The position numbers and the translations under genes are program-made. The notes under the pieces are model-generated. The model made no database searches. It was given only the letters and a program-made list of their open reading frames with translations, and was not told the DNA's origin. A stretch of 6,642 nt of DNA, from assembly GCA_001873285.1 (NCBI GenBank), contig MNYV01000149.1, positions 1 through 6,642 of the forward strand, given 5' to 3'. Source of the DNA: Nitrospirae bacterium CG2_30_53_67. GTDB lineage: Bacteria; CG2-30-53-67. Numbering within the stretch: position 1 is the stretch's first letter; every line of letters starts with the position of its first letter. This document shows, in pieces, positions 1-6,168 of this stretch.

Positions 1-159
1 ATCGTTCTCCCTGGACTCCATTCGTAACCTCGCGTCGCCTCCCAGGGTGATCTTACTGAGACCCGCCGTATTCTCAAAACTCACGCTTGCCATCAGATCA
101 GGTACAGAAGTCATGGCCAGGAATAGCATAAGCAATAATAATGGAAACACGTATCGCAT
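1..159 (-). CDS. N-terminal fragment of an exported protein, possibly an outer-membrane porin
   Basis: Only the first 53 codons are present; the gene continues past the left edge. The ATG is preceded by a strong AAGGAGG ribosome binding site that begins right after the stop codon of the upstream cytochrome gene, so the two are very likely co-transcribed. Residues 1-24 look like a signal peptide: an Arg at residue 2, a hydrophobic core rich in Leu, Met and Phe, and a plausible cleavage site after the Ala of LMA. The mature part begins SVSFENTAGLSKITLGGDAR and then RLRMES. A short polar lead followed by a GGDxRLRxE strand resembles the first beta strand of alginate-export/porin-type barrels. 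The export signal and start are seen directly; the porin identity is inference from about 30 residues and could be wrong. Confidence 0.7.
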   Translation of the reverse strand, partial: MRYVFPLLLLMLFLAMTSVPDLMASVSFENTAGLSKITLGGDARLRMESREND

Positions 160-173
160 CTTTCCCTCCTTGA

Positions 174-1637
174 TTATTTTACCTTCTCGATCAGCTCCTT
201 GGTGTCGACAGGTTTGCTCTTGACCTCCTCAGGTTTCTCCCTGGGCTTCATGAAATCCGGGACCGGTGAGACATCCTTCCAGTTGATTCCTTCTTTCTTC
301 TCCAGGGCGTTGAGTCTCCGGATCATGCTGGCGTCTTCCCAGATCTCGGAAAGCATCAGCTTCAGGGGGGCATTCCCGTACCAGTGGCTCCAGTCCGGGC
401 TCATGTGGTAGGCCCCCTTCCAGGCATGGATGTTGTAGAACTTGTACATGTGGAAAAACTTGGCCTCGATCCCCGAGACCTGCTCATAGAGCTCATGGCC
501 CGTGAGCCAGATATCCTTGCCCTTGGGGAAGGGCGCCGGATTTTCGATCCGGTCAGACGGCATGGGGCTGAGCAGTCCGTCATCTTTCAGACCCTGGATG
601 ATCTTGTAGGCCTCGCCGGTCACGCCGTCGGTCGCGATCTTGATCCCGTCCGCTGTGCCCAGCTTGTGCCTTGCGAATCGTTCCGAATGGCAGTTCTTGC
701 AGATGGCCAGCATCTTGTCCCTCTCTCTCTTAAAGTCATCGGGGCTGATCTCGTTCATGTTGATCCCATTCGGGTCCGGGTGGTATGCGTCACCGCTCGG
801 ATTATTCCCGATGAATTTCCCCTGCGAGGACCCGCCCAGGGTGATCCCCTGGCTCACATCATGGGTCCCCCTGGACATGTGGCAGGTCACACACCCGGGG
901 GCACGGCCCCCTTCTTCAAAGATCTTTCCCTCGACCGAAGCGATGACCCCATGCTTGGAGGATTCGTAGTACTCGGTCTGCGCATGGTCAGGCCCCATAT
1001 GGCAGGTGGCGCAGGCCTCAGGCCTGCGTGCCTCGGCCGGATCGAACCGGTGCCTGGTATGGCAGGAGTCGCATTTCAGCGCAACGCTGTGGCACGTGCC
1101 GCATCCCATCTCTTTCATCTCCTCATACTGCGCCCCGCGCCGTCCGGCCTGGGTGTGCGCTCCGTAGAAACCGTACCGCCCGTGCTTGCCCGCAAAATGC
1201 TGCTCCACGCGTCCGGGATGGCAGGTCCCGCAGGTCTTGGGCAGGGGCATGAAAACCTGGGGGTGGGTGCCGTGACAGACGGAGCAGTCTATCCCGTTCT
1301 TGCCGTGCTTGCTTGCCTTCCATTCTTCAACCGCCGAGGGTGTATATTTCTCGTGGCACTCGACACAGTTCTTCTTGCCGGCGGCCTCGGGCACATCCGG
1401 CGGCGTGTACTGGGTGGGATCATAGTACCCCTGCCCCGCATCGTTCCAGGATGCAGTCATAGAGGTGTAACGGTCATGATAACCCTTCTGCGGCGTGGGG
1501 ATTTCCCGGGTCCCTTTTGAATATTTTGTCGGGTCAAACGAGGTCTCCGGGCCCGCGGCAAAGCTCCACAGCGGAAAGGCCAGGACTGCGGGCAGCAGGA
1601 CGCAAAAAATAAACCTCCTTCGGTGTTCTCCTTCCAT
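174..1637 (-). CDS. Octaheme c-type cytochrome, hydroxylamine oxidoreductase (HAO)-like
   Basis: A periplasmic multiheme cytochrome of 487 aa. Residues 1-28 form a Sec signal peptide (basic HRRR, then a hydrophobic stretch ending near SFAA). There are exactly eight CXXCH heme-c sites, starting at residues 91, 118, 136, 179, 189, 209, 249 and 313. Repeated KHG motifs (His111, His152, His229) and other His residues could be distal ligands. The last ~90 residues have no heme site but hold a conserved-looking block rich in aromatic and His residues (HAWKGAYH, PDWSHWYG, about 404-421). Length, heme count, absence of CXXCK and this C-terminal block fit the HAO family, which oxidises hydroxylamine or hydrazine or, in many anaerobes, reduces nitrite or hydroxylamine. 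I cannot tell whether the Tyr that cross-links the P460 heme is present. The ATG follows a GAGGAGG site. No quinol-oxidising NapC/NrfH partner is visible; the next gene encodes an exported, possibly porin-like protein. Confidence 0.88.
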   Translation of the reverse strand: MEGEHRRRFIFCVLLPAVLAFPLWSFAAGPETSFDPTKYSKGTREIPTPQKGYHDRYTSMTASWNDAGQGYYDPTQYTPPDVPEAAGKKNCVECHEKYTPSAVEEWKASKHGKNGIDCSVCHGTHPQVFMPLPKTCGTCHPGRVEQHFAGKHGRYGFYGAHTQAGRRGAQYEEMKEMGCGTCHSVALKCDSCHTRHRFDPAEARRPEACATCHMGPDHAQTEYYESSKHGVIASVEGKIFEEGGRAPGCVTCHMSRGTHDVSQGITLGGSSQGKFIGNNPSGDAYHPDPNGINMNEISPDDFKRERDKMLAICKNCHSERFARHKLGTADGIKIATDGVTGEAYKIIQGLKDDGLLSPMPSDRIENPAPFPKGKDIWLTGHELYEQVSGIEAKFFHMYKFYNIHAWKGAYHMSPDWSHWYGNAPLKLMLSEIWEDASMIRRLNALEKKEGINWKDVSPVPDFMKPREKPEEVKSKPVDTKELIEKVK

Positions 1638-1771
1638 CTTTTCTCCTCCTCTGTTGATATAGACACCATGTACCCTTTAAAACGGCCATAAATCCACGTT
1701 ATTCATCCACCACCCGGCGGGACGGTCGGTAAGCAGAGAGAGATGGAACAGAAACAAATAGAATGCAAGTA

Positions 1772-1800
1772 ATTATACAGAGCGTCATAAATCAACAACG
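1772..1800 (-). promoter_or_regulatory. Possible sigma-70-like promoter of the cytochrome gene
   Basis: On the minus strand TATAAT lies at 1772-1777, a perfect -10 hexamer directly preceded by TG. The segment 17 nt upstream (1795-1800) reads CGTTGT, a poor -35; TTGTTG at 1793-1798 is better but only 15 nt away. If used, it would give a leader of roughly 130 nt. The -10 is good and the -35 weak, so an activator may be needed, or this may be a chance match in AT-rich DNA. Confidence 0.35.
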
Positions 1801-1815
1801 TCATTCACCGACTTG

Positions 1816-1974
1816 GAGACTGTGTCGCAATGCAACGCTATTTTAAGAAGTGGGGAATGAGCGCTTACATGAGCAACCAACTTGCTTGTCGATCCCACAA
1901 CATAACTTCCCCTGGTTAAAATGTGGGAAACAATTTTTTATTTTTCGCTCCAAAATGCATTACGACACAGTCTC
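1816..1974. mobile_element. MITE-like element with 19-bp terminal inverted repeats
   Basis: The left end GAGACTGTGTCGCAATGCA (1816-1834) is matched at 18 of 19 positions by the reverse complement of the right end (1956-1974). The 121 nt between them are AT-rich and carry no open frame of note. TTG flanks both ends (1813-1815 and 1975-1977), consistent with a 3-bp target duplication, though so short a match can occur by chance. Size, ends and lack of coding content fit a miniature inverted-repeat transposable element, or the joined ends of a deleted insertion sequence. I do not recognise which transposase family would act on these ends. Confidence 0.65.
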
Positions 1975-1984
1975 TTGATCGGGG

Positions 1985-2028
1985 AATCCAGATAAAAGAA
2001 ACTGGATTGTCCGGTCAAGCCGGACAAT
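1985..2028. repeat. Small double-hairpin palindromic repeat
   Basis: ATTGTCCGG (2006-2014) and CCGGACAAT (2020-2028) form a perfect 9-bp stem around a TCAAG loop. Just to the left, AATCCAG (1985-1991) can pair with CTGGATT (2002-2008) across a 10-nt loop. The two stems share ATT at 2006-2008, so they compete. The pattern resembles the short palindromic repeats scattered between genes in many Proteobacteria. There is no T-run to make it a good terminator. Confidence 0.5.
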
Positions 2029-2066
2029 GACAAACTGATTACTACTTCTGTCGCTGTGTATAAATG

Positions 2067-2084
2067 GAATTTTATATAAAATTC
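2067..2084. repeat. Perfect 18-bp AT-rich palindrome
   Basis: GAATTTTATATAAAATTC reads the same on both strands. With one bulged G at 2066, the flanking ATG (2064-2066 area) and CAT extend the symmetry. It ends 10 nt before the CRP-like site, so it could be a second operator, or part of a promoter region since it contains TATAAA-like hexamers on both strands. No regulator can be named. Confidence 0.4.
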
Positions 2085-2094
2085 ATCTCATGTA

Positions 2095-2110
2095 TGTGAT
2101 CTGGATCACG
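2095..2110. promoter_or_regulatory. CRP/FNR-family-like operator
   Basis: TGTGATCTGGATCACG contains the perfect inverted repeat GTGATC-TG-GATCAC (2096-2101 and 2104-2109). It matches the classical CRP consensus TGTGA-N6-TCACA in 9 of 10 defined positions. The site and its symmetry are seen directly; binding by a CRP-type regulator is inference. Its target is unclear: the cytochrome start lies about 460 nt away on the minus strand, and on the plus strand only a 10-codon open frame follows. Confidence 0.45.
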
Positions 2111-2153
2111 AACAAGGACTTTATATGAAAATCTTCGTCCCGTCAATTCATTG

Positions 2154-2323
2154 CTAAGTGGTCCTGTTCGTAAATATGGTGACGTACCGAGAGGGTCGTA
2201 GGGTGGTCTCATCAAGGCGCGCAACTGAGGCGTACCCCTCTGGTACACCGCAAGGAGCACAACGCCGAGGAGACCGCCCTACGGCACTCGAATGCCACCG
2301 TATTTACGAATAGGGCCACTAAG
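2154..2323. repeat. 170-bp imperfect long-hairpin repeat element
   Basis: The left arm (about 2154-2210) and right arm (about 2270-2323) are inverted copies. They share TTCGTAAATA with TATTTACGAA, AAGTGG with CCACTA, and CGTAGGG(T/C)GGTCTC with GAGACCGCCCTACG. Overall identity is roughly 75-80% by eye, with a 3-nt offset between outer and inner parts. The apical segment holds a further small stem, GTACC (2232-2236) with GGTAC (2242-2246). An open frame reading through it on the minus strand has no protein-like features. It ends about 34 nt short of the 3' end of murI. It may be a non-autonomous mobile repeat or a structured RNA; I do not recognise a named family. Confidence 0.6.
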
Positions 2324-2356
2324 GGGATGAAAGGGAGTCTTCCGGAGAAGAACCGA

Positions 2357-3151
2357 TCAGATCACGGCCCTTTCCACATTTGTGAGAGGATGTTTCAGGA
2401 AACACTCCCCGACCTTACGGAAACGGTCCGGAGAGTCGGTCACATAGAATTTTCGAATCGGATGCGGATTCCCGGTCCTGGGGTTACCGTTCACGGCCAG
2501 CATCCGCTCCACTTCACGGGCCGTCTCCTCGGCTGAATCCACGAGTCTCACCCCTTCACCCATGACATCCTGGATGGCAGACCTCAACATGGGATAGTGC
2601 GTGCAGCCCAGGACCAAGGTGTCGATACCTGTATTCCGAAAATCTTTCAGATACTCCATGGCCACAAGGGACGTCAACTGATGGTCGGCCCAACCTTCTT
2701 CTGCCAGGGGAACGAAGAGCGGGCAGGCCTTGGTGTGGACCTCCACGCCTGCATCAATCCCGTGAATTGCCTTGACATAGGCGCTGCTCCCGATCGTCGC
2801 CTCGGTCCCGATCACCCCGACCTTCCTGCAGGCCGAGTAGGAAACGGCGGCACGGGCGCCGGGAATGAGCACACCGATGACGGGTACGTCGTATCGGGCA
2901 GTCAAATCCGGGATGGCTACCGAGGAGACCGTATTGCATGCCACGACCAGCATCTTGACTCTATGCTCAATCAGGAAATCCGCGATCTCCACGGAATATC
3001 TGGTTACAGTTTCAGCGGACTTGATCCCGTAGGGGACCCTGGCCGTGTCTCCAAAATAGATCAGATCCTCAAATGGGAGGCGGTTCATAATCTCATGAAG
3101 AACGGTCAAACCGCCTACTCCGGAATCAAAGATGCCTATCGGACGGTCCAA
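2357..3151 (-). CDS. murI: Glutamate racemase
   Basis: Converts L-glutamate to D-glutamate in the cytoplasm for the MurD step of peptidoglycan synthesis; cofactor-independent. The protein is 264 aa, usual for the family. It shows the N-terminal IGIFDSGVGGLTVL with Asp9 and Ser10, FGDTARVPYG at 33-42, and both catalytic cysteines: Cys72 in VVACNT and Cys183 in VLGCTH, followed by His185. The start is TTG; it begins 1 nt after the stop codon of the GerMN gene and its GGAG ribosome binding site lies inside that gene's end, so translation is probably coupled. It is last in a three-gene cell-wall unit. No clear T-rich terminator follows; the 170-bp hairpin repeat begins 34 nt downstream and could fold at the transcript end. 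Confidence 0.96.
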   Translation of the reverse strand: MDRPIGIFDSGVGGLTVLHEIMNRLPFEDLIYFGDTARVPYGIKSAETVTRYSVEIADFLIEHRVKMLVVACNTVSSVAIPDLTARYDVPVIGVLIPGARAAVSYSACRKVGVIGTEATIGSSAYVKAIHGIDAGVEVHTKACPLFVPLAEEGWADHQLTSLVAMEYLKDFRNTGIDTLVLGCTHYPMLRSAIQDVMGEGVRLVDSAEETAREVERMLAVNGNPRTGNPHPIRKFYVTDSPDRFRKVGECFLKHPLTNVERAVI

Positions 3152-3152
3152 C

Positions 3153-3743
3153 TTAGTCTCCTGCCTTAAGATCCGGTAAAGGGGCGCGGATATCCATGTG
3201 GCCGAAGAAGGTCTCGGCCTCCATGCCGTTCAGCAGGACCTTTATCTTCTCAATTTCAGGAAAGTTCTTCATCAAAGAGGACTGAATGGAGGAGAGAGCA
3301 AGATATTCCATCAAACATCCTGCGGAACCTGCCTTGGATGCCGGGATCTGAAAATCCAGATAGACGCACCCGCCGGAGAGATAGAGTTCCCTGAGCATGA
3401 TCCCCTCCGGAAAGACCGGAAGCAGGGAATCGGACCGGGGGCCTCTCAAAAGGAGGACCAGAACCTGCCGCATGCGGTCCACAGGGTCCTTGGACTTGTA
3501 GATCACGCCGTTCTCCCCCTTGAGTACGAGGTCTCGGCCCGGGAAAAAGAGCTGGATGGGCATACGCTCCATATCCTCGCTATAAAGAGAAAAACCGGGC
3601 ATATAGACACTCTCCACCTTGTCTTTCTTCGGCGCATGGGTTTTCTGCAGAACCAGATAGAAAGCCCCGGCTGCGGCAAGGATCAGGACAAGAACCGTCC
3701 AGAACCTGGAAAATCTGAAACCCGGTTTCTCCTGTTCATTCAT
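3153..3743 (-). CDS. Membrane-anchored GerMN-domain protein
   Basis: A 196-aa protein with a short basic cytoplasmic N-terminus, one hydrophobic segment at about residues 14-32 (FWTVLVLILAAAGAFYLVL) and an extracytoplasmic remainder. There is no lipobox Cys, so it is a membrane anchor rather than a lipoprotein. Residues about 60-180 fit the GerMN fold: LFFPGRDLVL, then RQVLVLLLRGP, then FPEGIMLRELYLSGGCVYLDF, then a helix with SSIQSSLMKNFPEIEKIKVLLNG. The family was named after spore-germination protein GerM and also occurs in non-sporulating bacteria next to amidases; it is thought to act at the cell envelope but has no settled biochemical function. Its ATG overlaps the amidase stop by 8 nt (ATGAATGA) and murI starts 1 nt after its end, so it is plainly part of the same operon. 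Confidence 0.85.
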   Translation of the reverse strand: MNEQEKPGFRFSRFWTVLVLILAAAGAFYLVLQKTHAPKKDKVESVYMPGFSLYSEDMERMPIQLFFPGRDLVLKGENGVIYKSKDPVDRMRQVLVLLLRGPRSDSLLPVFPEGIMLRELYLSGGCVYLDFQIPASKAGSAGCLMEYLALSSIQSSLMKNFPEIEKIKVLLNGMEAETFFGHMDIRAPLPDLKAGD

Positions 3744-4482
3744 GGCCTGCTCCTGAACCTGCCTGTTTTACAAAGAGCCGAATCCCTTCATAGATGGCAT
3801 TCGCGATCTCTTCCCGGAAATCTTCTTTGCTGAGCATCCCTTCCTGTACCGGATTGGTCAGGGCTGCAGGCTCGATCAAGACCGCAGGCATGTCCAGGGC
3901 GGCAAAGGGATAGACGGGAACGGCATGGACTCCGAGGTCAATTTGTCCGGAGAAGCGCTGGATCCATACCTGGTGAAGGGTATCGGCCAAGCGCCGGCTC
4001 TCTTTGATGTAGGGAGCCTGCTGCCGATCCCAGATGGAAAGTTTACTTTCCGGATGATCCTCAGAGGAAGCCCTCAGATAGGCCTGGTCGATATAGAAGA
4101 GTCCGAATCCCTGGGTCGTTTGATCCGGAAAACCGGAGAGATGGATGCTGACATAGAGCGTTCCCCGGTTATTGTCCGCCAGAGAGGCCCGCTCAGTCAG
4201 GGTGAGCGCTTCATCCCTGGAACGGGTCAGGAAGGTCCGATACCCCAGACCTTTGTCAATCAGACTTTTGACCTTACCCGCGAGGTCCAGACAGACCTCT
4301 TTCTCGGTCAGCCCGCCCGGTCCCACCACTCCCGTGTCCTGGCCGCCGTGGCCGGCATCGATGACGATCACCAGATCCTGCTCGGACAAGGTATATCCCT
4401 CAGGCGGAAACATCGTCATCCATATCAAGACGAGGAGTAAGAACGGATAGCAGATCTTTATTCCACGGCTTCTTTCTTGCAT
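3736..4482 (-). CDS. N-acetylmuramoyl-L-alanine amidase (Amidase_3 type)
   Basis: A zinc hydrolase that cuts the amide bond between N-acetylmuramic acid and the stem peptide of peptidoglycan, as AmiA/B/C do in cell separation. From this ATG it is 248 aa. Residues about 10-31 form a signal peptide or anchor. The catalytic domain shows IVIDAGHGGQDTG (His45), TEKEV (Glu60), TRSRD...LTERASLAD, VSIHLSG (His114) and VLIEPAALTN (Glu204), which supply the zinc ligands and catalytic Glu. SIHLS and IEPAALTN differ slightly from the usual SIHxN and ExGFxSN. No separate wall-binding domain is present. An upstream in-frame GTG at 4494 is possible, but AGGAG lies immediately against it; the same AGGAG is 11 nt from the ATG at 4482, so I prefer the ATG. 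It is first in the operon with the GerMN gene and murI. Confidence 0.9.
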   Translation of the reverse strand: MQERSRGIKICYPFLLLVLIWMTMFPPEGYTLSEQDLVIVIDAGHGGQDTGVVGPGGLTEKEVCLDLAGKVKSLIDKGLGYRTFLTRSRDEALTLTERASLADNNRGTLYVSIHLSGFPDQTTQGFGLFYIDQAYLRASSEDHPESKLSIWDRQQAPYIKESRRLADTLHQVWIQRFSGQIDLGVHAVPVYPFAALDMPAVLIEPAALTNPVQEGMLSKEDFREEIANAIYEGIRLFVKQAGSGAGHE

Positions 4483-4531
4483 GCGGCAATCCACTCCTGC
4501 AACCCGACAAATCCCTCTTTAAAAGTGATTG

Positions 4532-4560
4532 ATCATAGTGCAATTGAGGAAGGTTGTCAA
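4532..4560 (-). promoter_or_regulatory. Strong sigma-70-type promoter for the amidase-GerMN-murI unit
   Basis: On the minus strand, TTGACA (4555-4560) is separated by exactly 17 nt from TATGAT (4532-4537). The -35 is perfect and the -10 matches 5 of 6. It sits about 50 nt upstream of the amidase start with nothing in between, so it probably drives the whole three-gene unit. Confidence 0.8.
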
Positions 4561-4581
4561 ATGGATGGAGCAAGATAATTC

Positions 4582-4613
4582 TTGACTCAGGATCGGAAAA
4601 TCATTAGTATAAT
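4582..4613 (+). promoter_or_regulatory. Promoter for rph-rdgB
   Basis: TTGACT at 4582-4587 is a good -35. Two -10 choices overlap: TAGTAT at 4605-4610 with the ideal 17-nt spacer, or the perfect TATAAT at 4608-4613 with a long 20-nt spacer. Either gives a leader of about 25-30 nt before the rph start. It lies back-to-back with the amidase promoter, the two -35 boxes being only 21 nt apart. Confidence 0.65.
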
Positions 4614-4643
4614 TAAATTTTATCACAAATCAAGGAGGCATCC

Positions 4644-5378
4644 GTGATTCGGATGGACGGCAGGACAAAAGATGCCTTAAGATCGGTCAAGATAACCCGC
4701 AGATTCATCCGGCATGCGGAAGGATCGGTGCTGATCGAGATGGGTGAGACCCGCGTGGTCTGCACGGCCACGGTGGAGTCCAGGGTCCCTCCGTTCATCA
4801 AGGATTCCGGACGAGGCTGGGTCACGGCGGAATACGGTATGCTTCCCCGGTCGGCTCACGAGCGGATCGTACGGGAGTCCGCCAAGGGGAAGGTCGGCGG
4901 CAGGACCCATGAGATCCAGCGTCTGATCGGCAGGTCCATGCGCTCCGTGGTGGATATGAGCGCCATTCCCGAACGGACCATCCTGCTGGACTGCGACGTC
5001 CTCCAGGCCGACGGCGGCACCCGGACGGCTTCGATCACCGGTTCTTTTATCGCTCTGGTGGATGCCTTGGACTGGATGAACAGAGGCGGCCTGATCCGAA
5101 AGATCCCGGTCGGCGACTATCTTGCCGCGGTCAGCGTGGGGATCCTGGATGGGGAGGTTATTCTCGATTTATGTTATGATGAAGATTCGAAGGTCCAGGT
5201 GGACATGAATATCGTCATGACCGGGAGCGGACGTTTTATTGAAATACAGGGCACGGCGGAAGGCAATCCCTACACGCGCAGGGAACTCGACGAGATGCTT
5301 TCCTATGCCGAAAAAGGGATCCGTGAACTGATCGGCATTCAGAAAGAGTCTATCGGTGAGATCCTCCACCTCTCATAA
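4644..5378 (+). CDS. rph: Ribonuclease PH
   Basis: A phosphate-dependent 3'-to-5' exoribonuclease of the cytoplasm that trims tRNA precursors to the CCA end; normally a hexamer. The protein is 244 aa against about 238 in E. coli. It shows [10 protein letters not shown] at 4-13, [13 protein letters not shown] at 58-70, [14 protein letters not shown] at 87-100 (phosphate-binding Arg region), [18 protein letters not shown] at 116-133, and [15 protein letters not shown] at 175-189 carrying the conserved acidic residues, then [16 protein letters not shown]. The start is GTG, chosen because AAGGAGG lies 5 nt upstream; the ATG three codons in is 14 nt from it. rdgB follows after 9 nt. The tRNA genes further down are potential substrates, but that adjacency may be incidental. 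Confidence 0.97.
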   Translation: MIRMDGRTKDALRSVKITRRFIRHAEGSVLIEMGETRVVCTATVESRVPPFIKDSGRGWVTAEYGMLPRSAHERIVRESAKGKVGGRTHEIQRLIGRSMRSVVDMSAIPERTILLDCDVLQADGGTRTASITGSFIALVDALDWMNRGGLIRKIPVGDYLAAVSVGILDGEVILDLCYDEDSKVQVDMNIVMTGSGRFIEIQGTAEGNPYTRRELDEMLSYAEKGIRELIGIQKESIGEILHLS

Positions 5379-5387
5379 AGGAATCAG

Positions 5388-5999
5388 ATGGACGTCGTGA
5401 TTGCGACCAGGAACCGGAACAAGGTTGAAGAAATCTCACAGATGCTTCAGGGATCAAAGTTCAAAGTCATCTCCCTGCTGGATTTCAAGGATCGGAATCT
5501 GCCCGAAATTCAGGAAGACGGCCTGACCTTTGAAGAGAACGCCAGAAACAAGGCCCTGACCATCGCCAAGATGACCGGACGCCTCACGCTTGCGGATGAC
5601 TCAGGACTCATGGTGGACGCGCTGAACGGCAGGCCGGGGGTCCTCTCGGCCCGATATTCCGGGGAAAATGCGACACCCGAAGAGAACAACCGGAAACTGC
5701 TCGATGAGATCAAGGATGTGCCCACGAAAAAAAGAACGGCCCGGTTCGTCTGCGTGGTGGCCATTGCCAGGCCTTCAGGCAAGGTTCACGTGGTCGAAGG
5801 GAGATGCGAAGGGCTGATTGCCAAGGAGATCAGAGGGGAGACCGGCTTCGGTTATGATCCGCTTTTTATCGTCCCTGAATATGATAAAACCTTTGCAGAA
5901 TTGGGAATTGCCGTAAAGAACCGGATCAGCCACCGGGCCATCGCCATTCAGAAGGCCGTGGAGGTCCTGACCGGCCTGTCGGAACATGAAAAAGGTTGA
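5388..5999 (+). CDS. rdgB: dITP/XTP pyrophosphatase (non-canonical purine NTPase, Ham1 family)
   Basis: Hydrolyses dITP, ITP and XTP to the monophosphate plus pyrophosphate, keeping deaminated purines out of DNA and RNA. The protein is 203 aa, normal for the family. It shows IATRNRNKVEEI at 5-16 (nucleotide-binding TxNxxK), DGLTFEENARNKA at 44-56, LADDSGLMVDALNGRPGV at 68-85 with the metal-binding acids, GFGYDPLF at 153-160 (base recognition) and NRISHRA at 178-184. The ATG is preceded by AAAGGA with 5 nt spacing. It is the second gene after rph; rph-rdgB pairing is common in bacteria. Its stop codon overlaps the -35 box of a likely tRNA promoter. Confidence 0.97.
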   Translation: MDVVIATRNRNKVEEISQMLQGSKFKVISLLDFKDRNLPEIQEDGLTFEENARNKALTIAKMTGRLTLADDSGLMVDALNGRPGVLSARYSGENATPEENNRKLLDEIKDVPTKKRTARFVCVVAIARPSGKVHVVEGRCEGLIAKEIRGETGFGYDPLFIVPEYDKTFAELGIAVKNRISHRAIAIQKAVEVLTGLSEHEKG

Positions 6000-6024
6000 A
6001 TTTCTGTTCTGAAGCCGTTATACT
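5996..6024 (+). promoter_or_regulatory. Likely promoter of the tRNA cluster
   Basis: TTGAAT (5996-6001) overlaps the rdgB stop codon and lies 17 nt upstream of TATACT (6019-6024), a 5-of-6 match to the -10 consensus. Transcription would start about 45 nt before tRNA-Pro. The leader can form a TGCCA/TGGCA stem (6025-6029 with 6050-6054). No T-rich terminator separates rdgB from the tRNAs, so read-through from rdgB is also possible. Confidence 0.55.
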
Positions 6025-6077
6025 TGCCATATCGTCAGCGGTAACGCCGTGGCATCTCTCTTCATGGGAGTCAACGA

Positions 6078-6154
<77 letters not shown>

Positions 6155-6168
6155 GCATGACGCAGGAT

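Larger units (their letters stand above)
1638..2356. other. Gene-free, repeat-rich intergenic region with regulatory-looking palindromes
   Basis: About 720 nt between the end of murI and the start of the cytochrome gene. No open frame here looks like a real protein. It contains, left to right: a possible promoter for the cytochrome gene, a 159-bp MITE-like element (1816-1974), paired hairpins (1985-2028), a perfect 18-bp palindrome (2067-2084), a CRP-like operator (2095-2110), a 10-codon open frame with a ribosome binding site (2125-2157) and a long imperfect inverted repeat (2154-2323). The density of repeats suggests a tolerated insertion zone, perhaps where a gene has been lost. Confidence 0.8.

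Noticed and set aside
384-1520. A 378-codon plus-strand open frame opposite the cytochrome
   Set aside because: It is antisense to a gene with eight heme motifs, its product has no recognisable domain, and long antisense frames are expected in GC-rich coding DNA.
2072-2260. A 62-codon minus-strand open frame across the palindrome and the long-hairpin repeat
   Set aside because: Most of it is translated inverted repeat; such frames are often annotated as hypothetical proteins but are artefacts of the repeat.
2597-3169. A 190-codon plus-strand open frame opposite murI
   Set aside because: murI has all its catalytic motifs on the other strand; the antisense product shows no motif or ribosome binding site.
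3198-3833. A 211-codon plus-strand open frame opposite the GerMN and amidase genes
   Set aside because: It runs across two overlapping genes on the minus strand and shows no protein-like domain.
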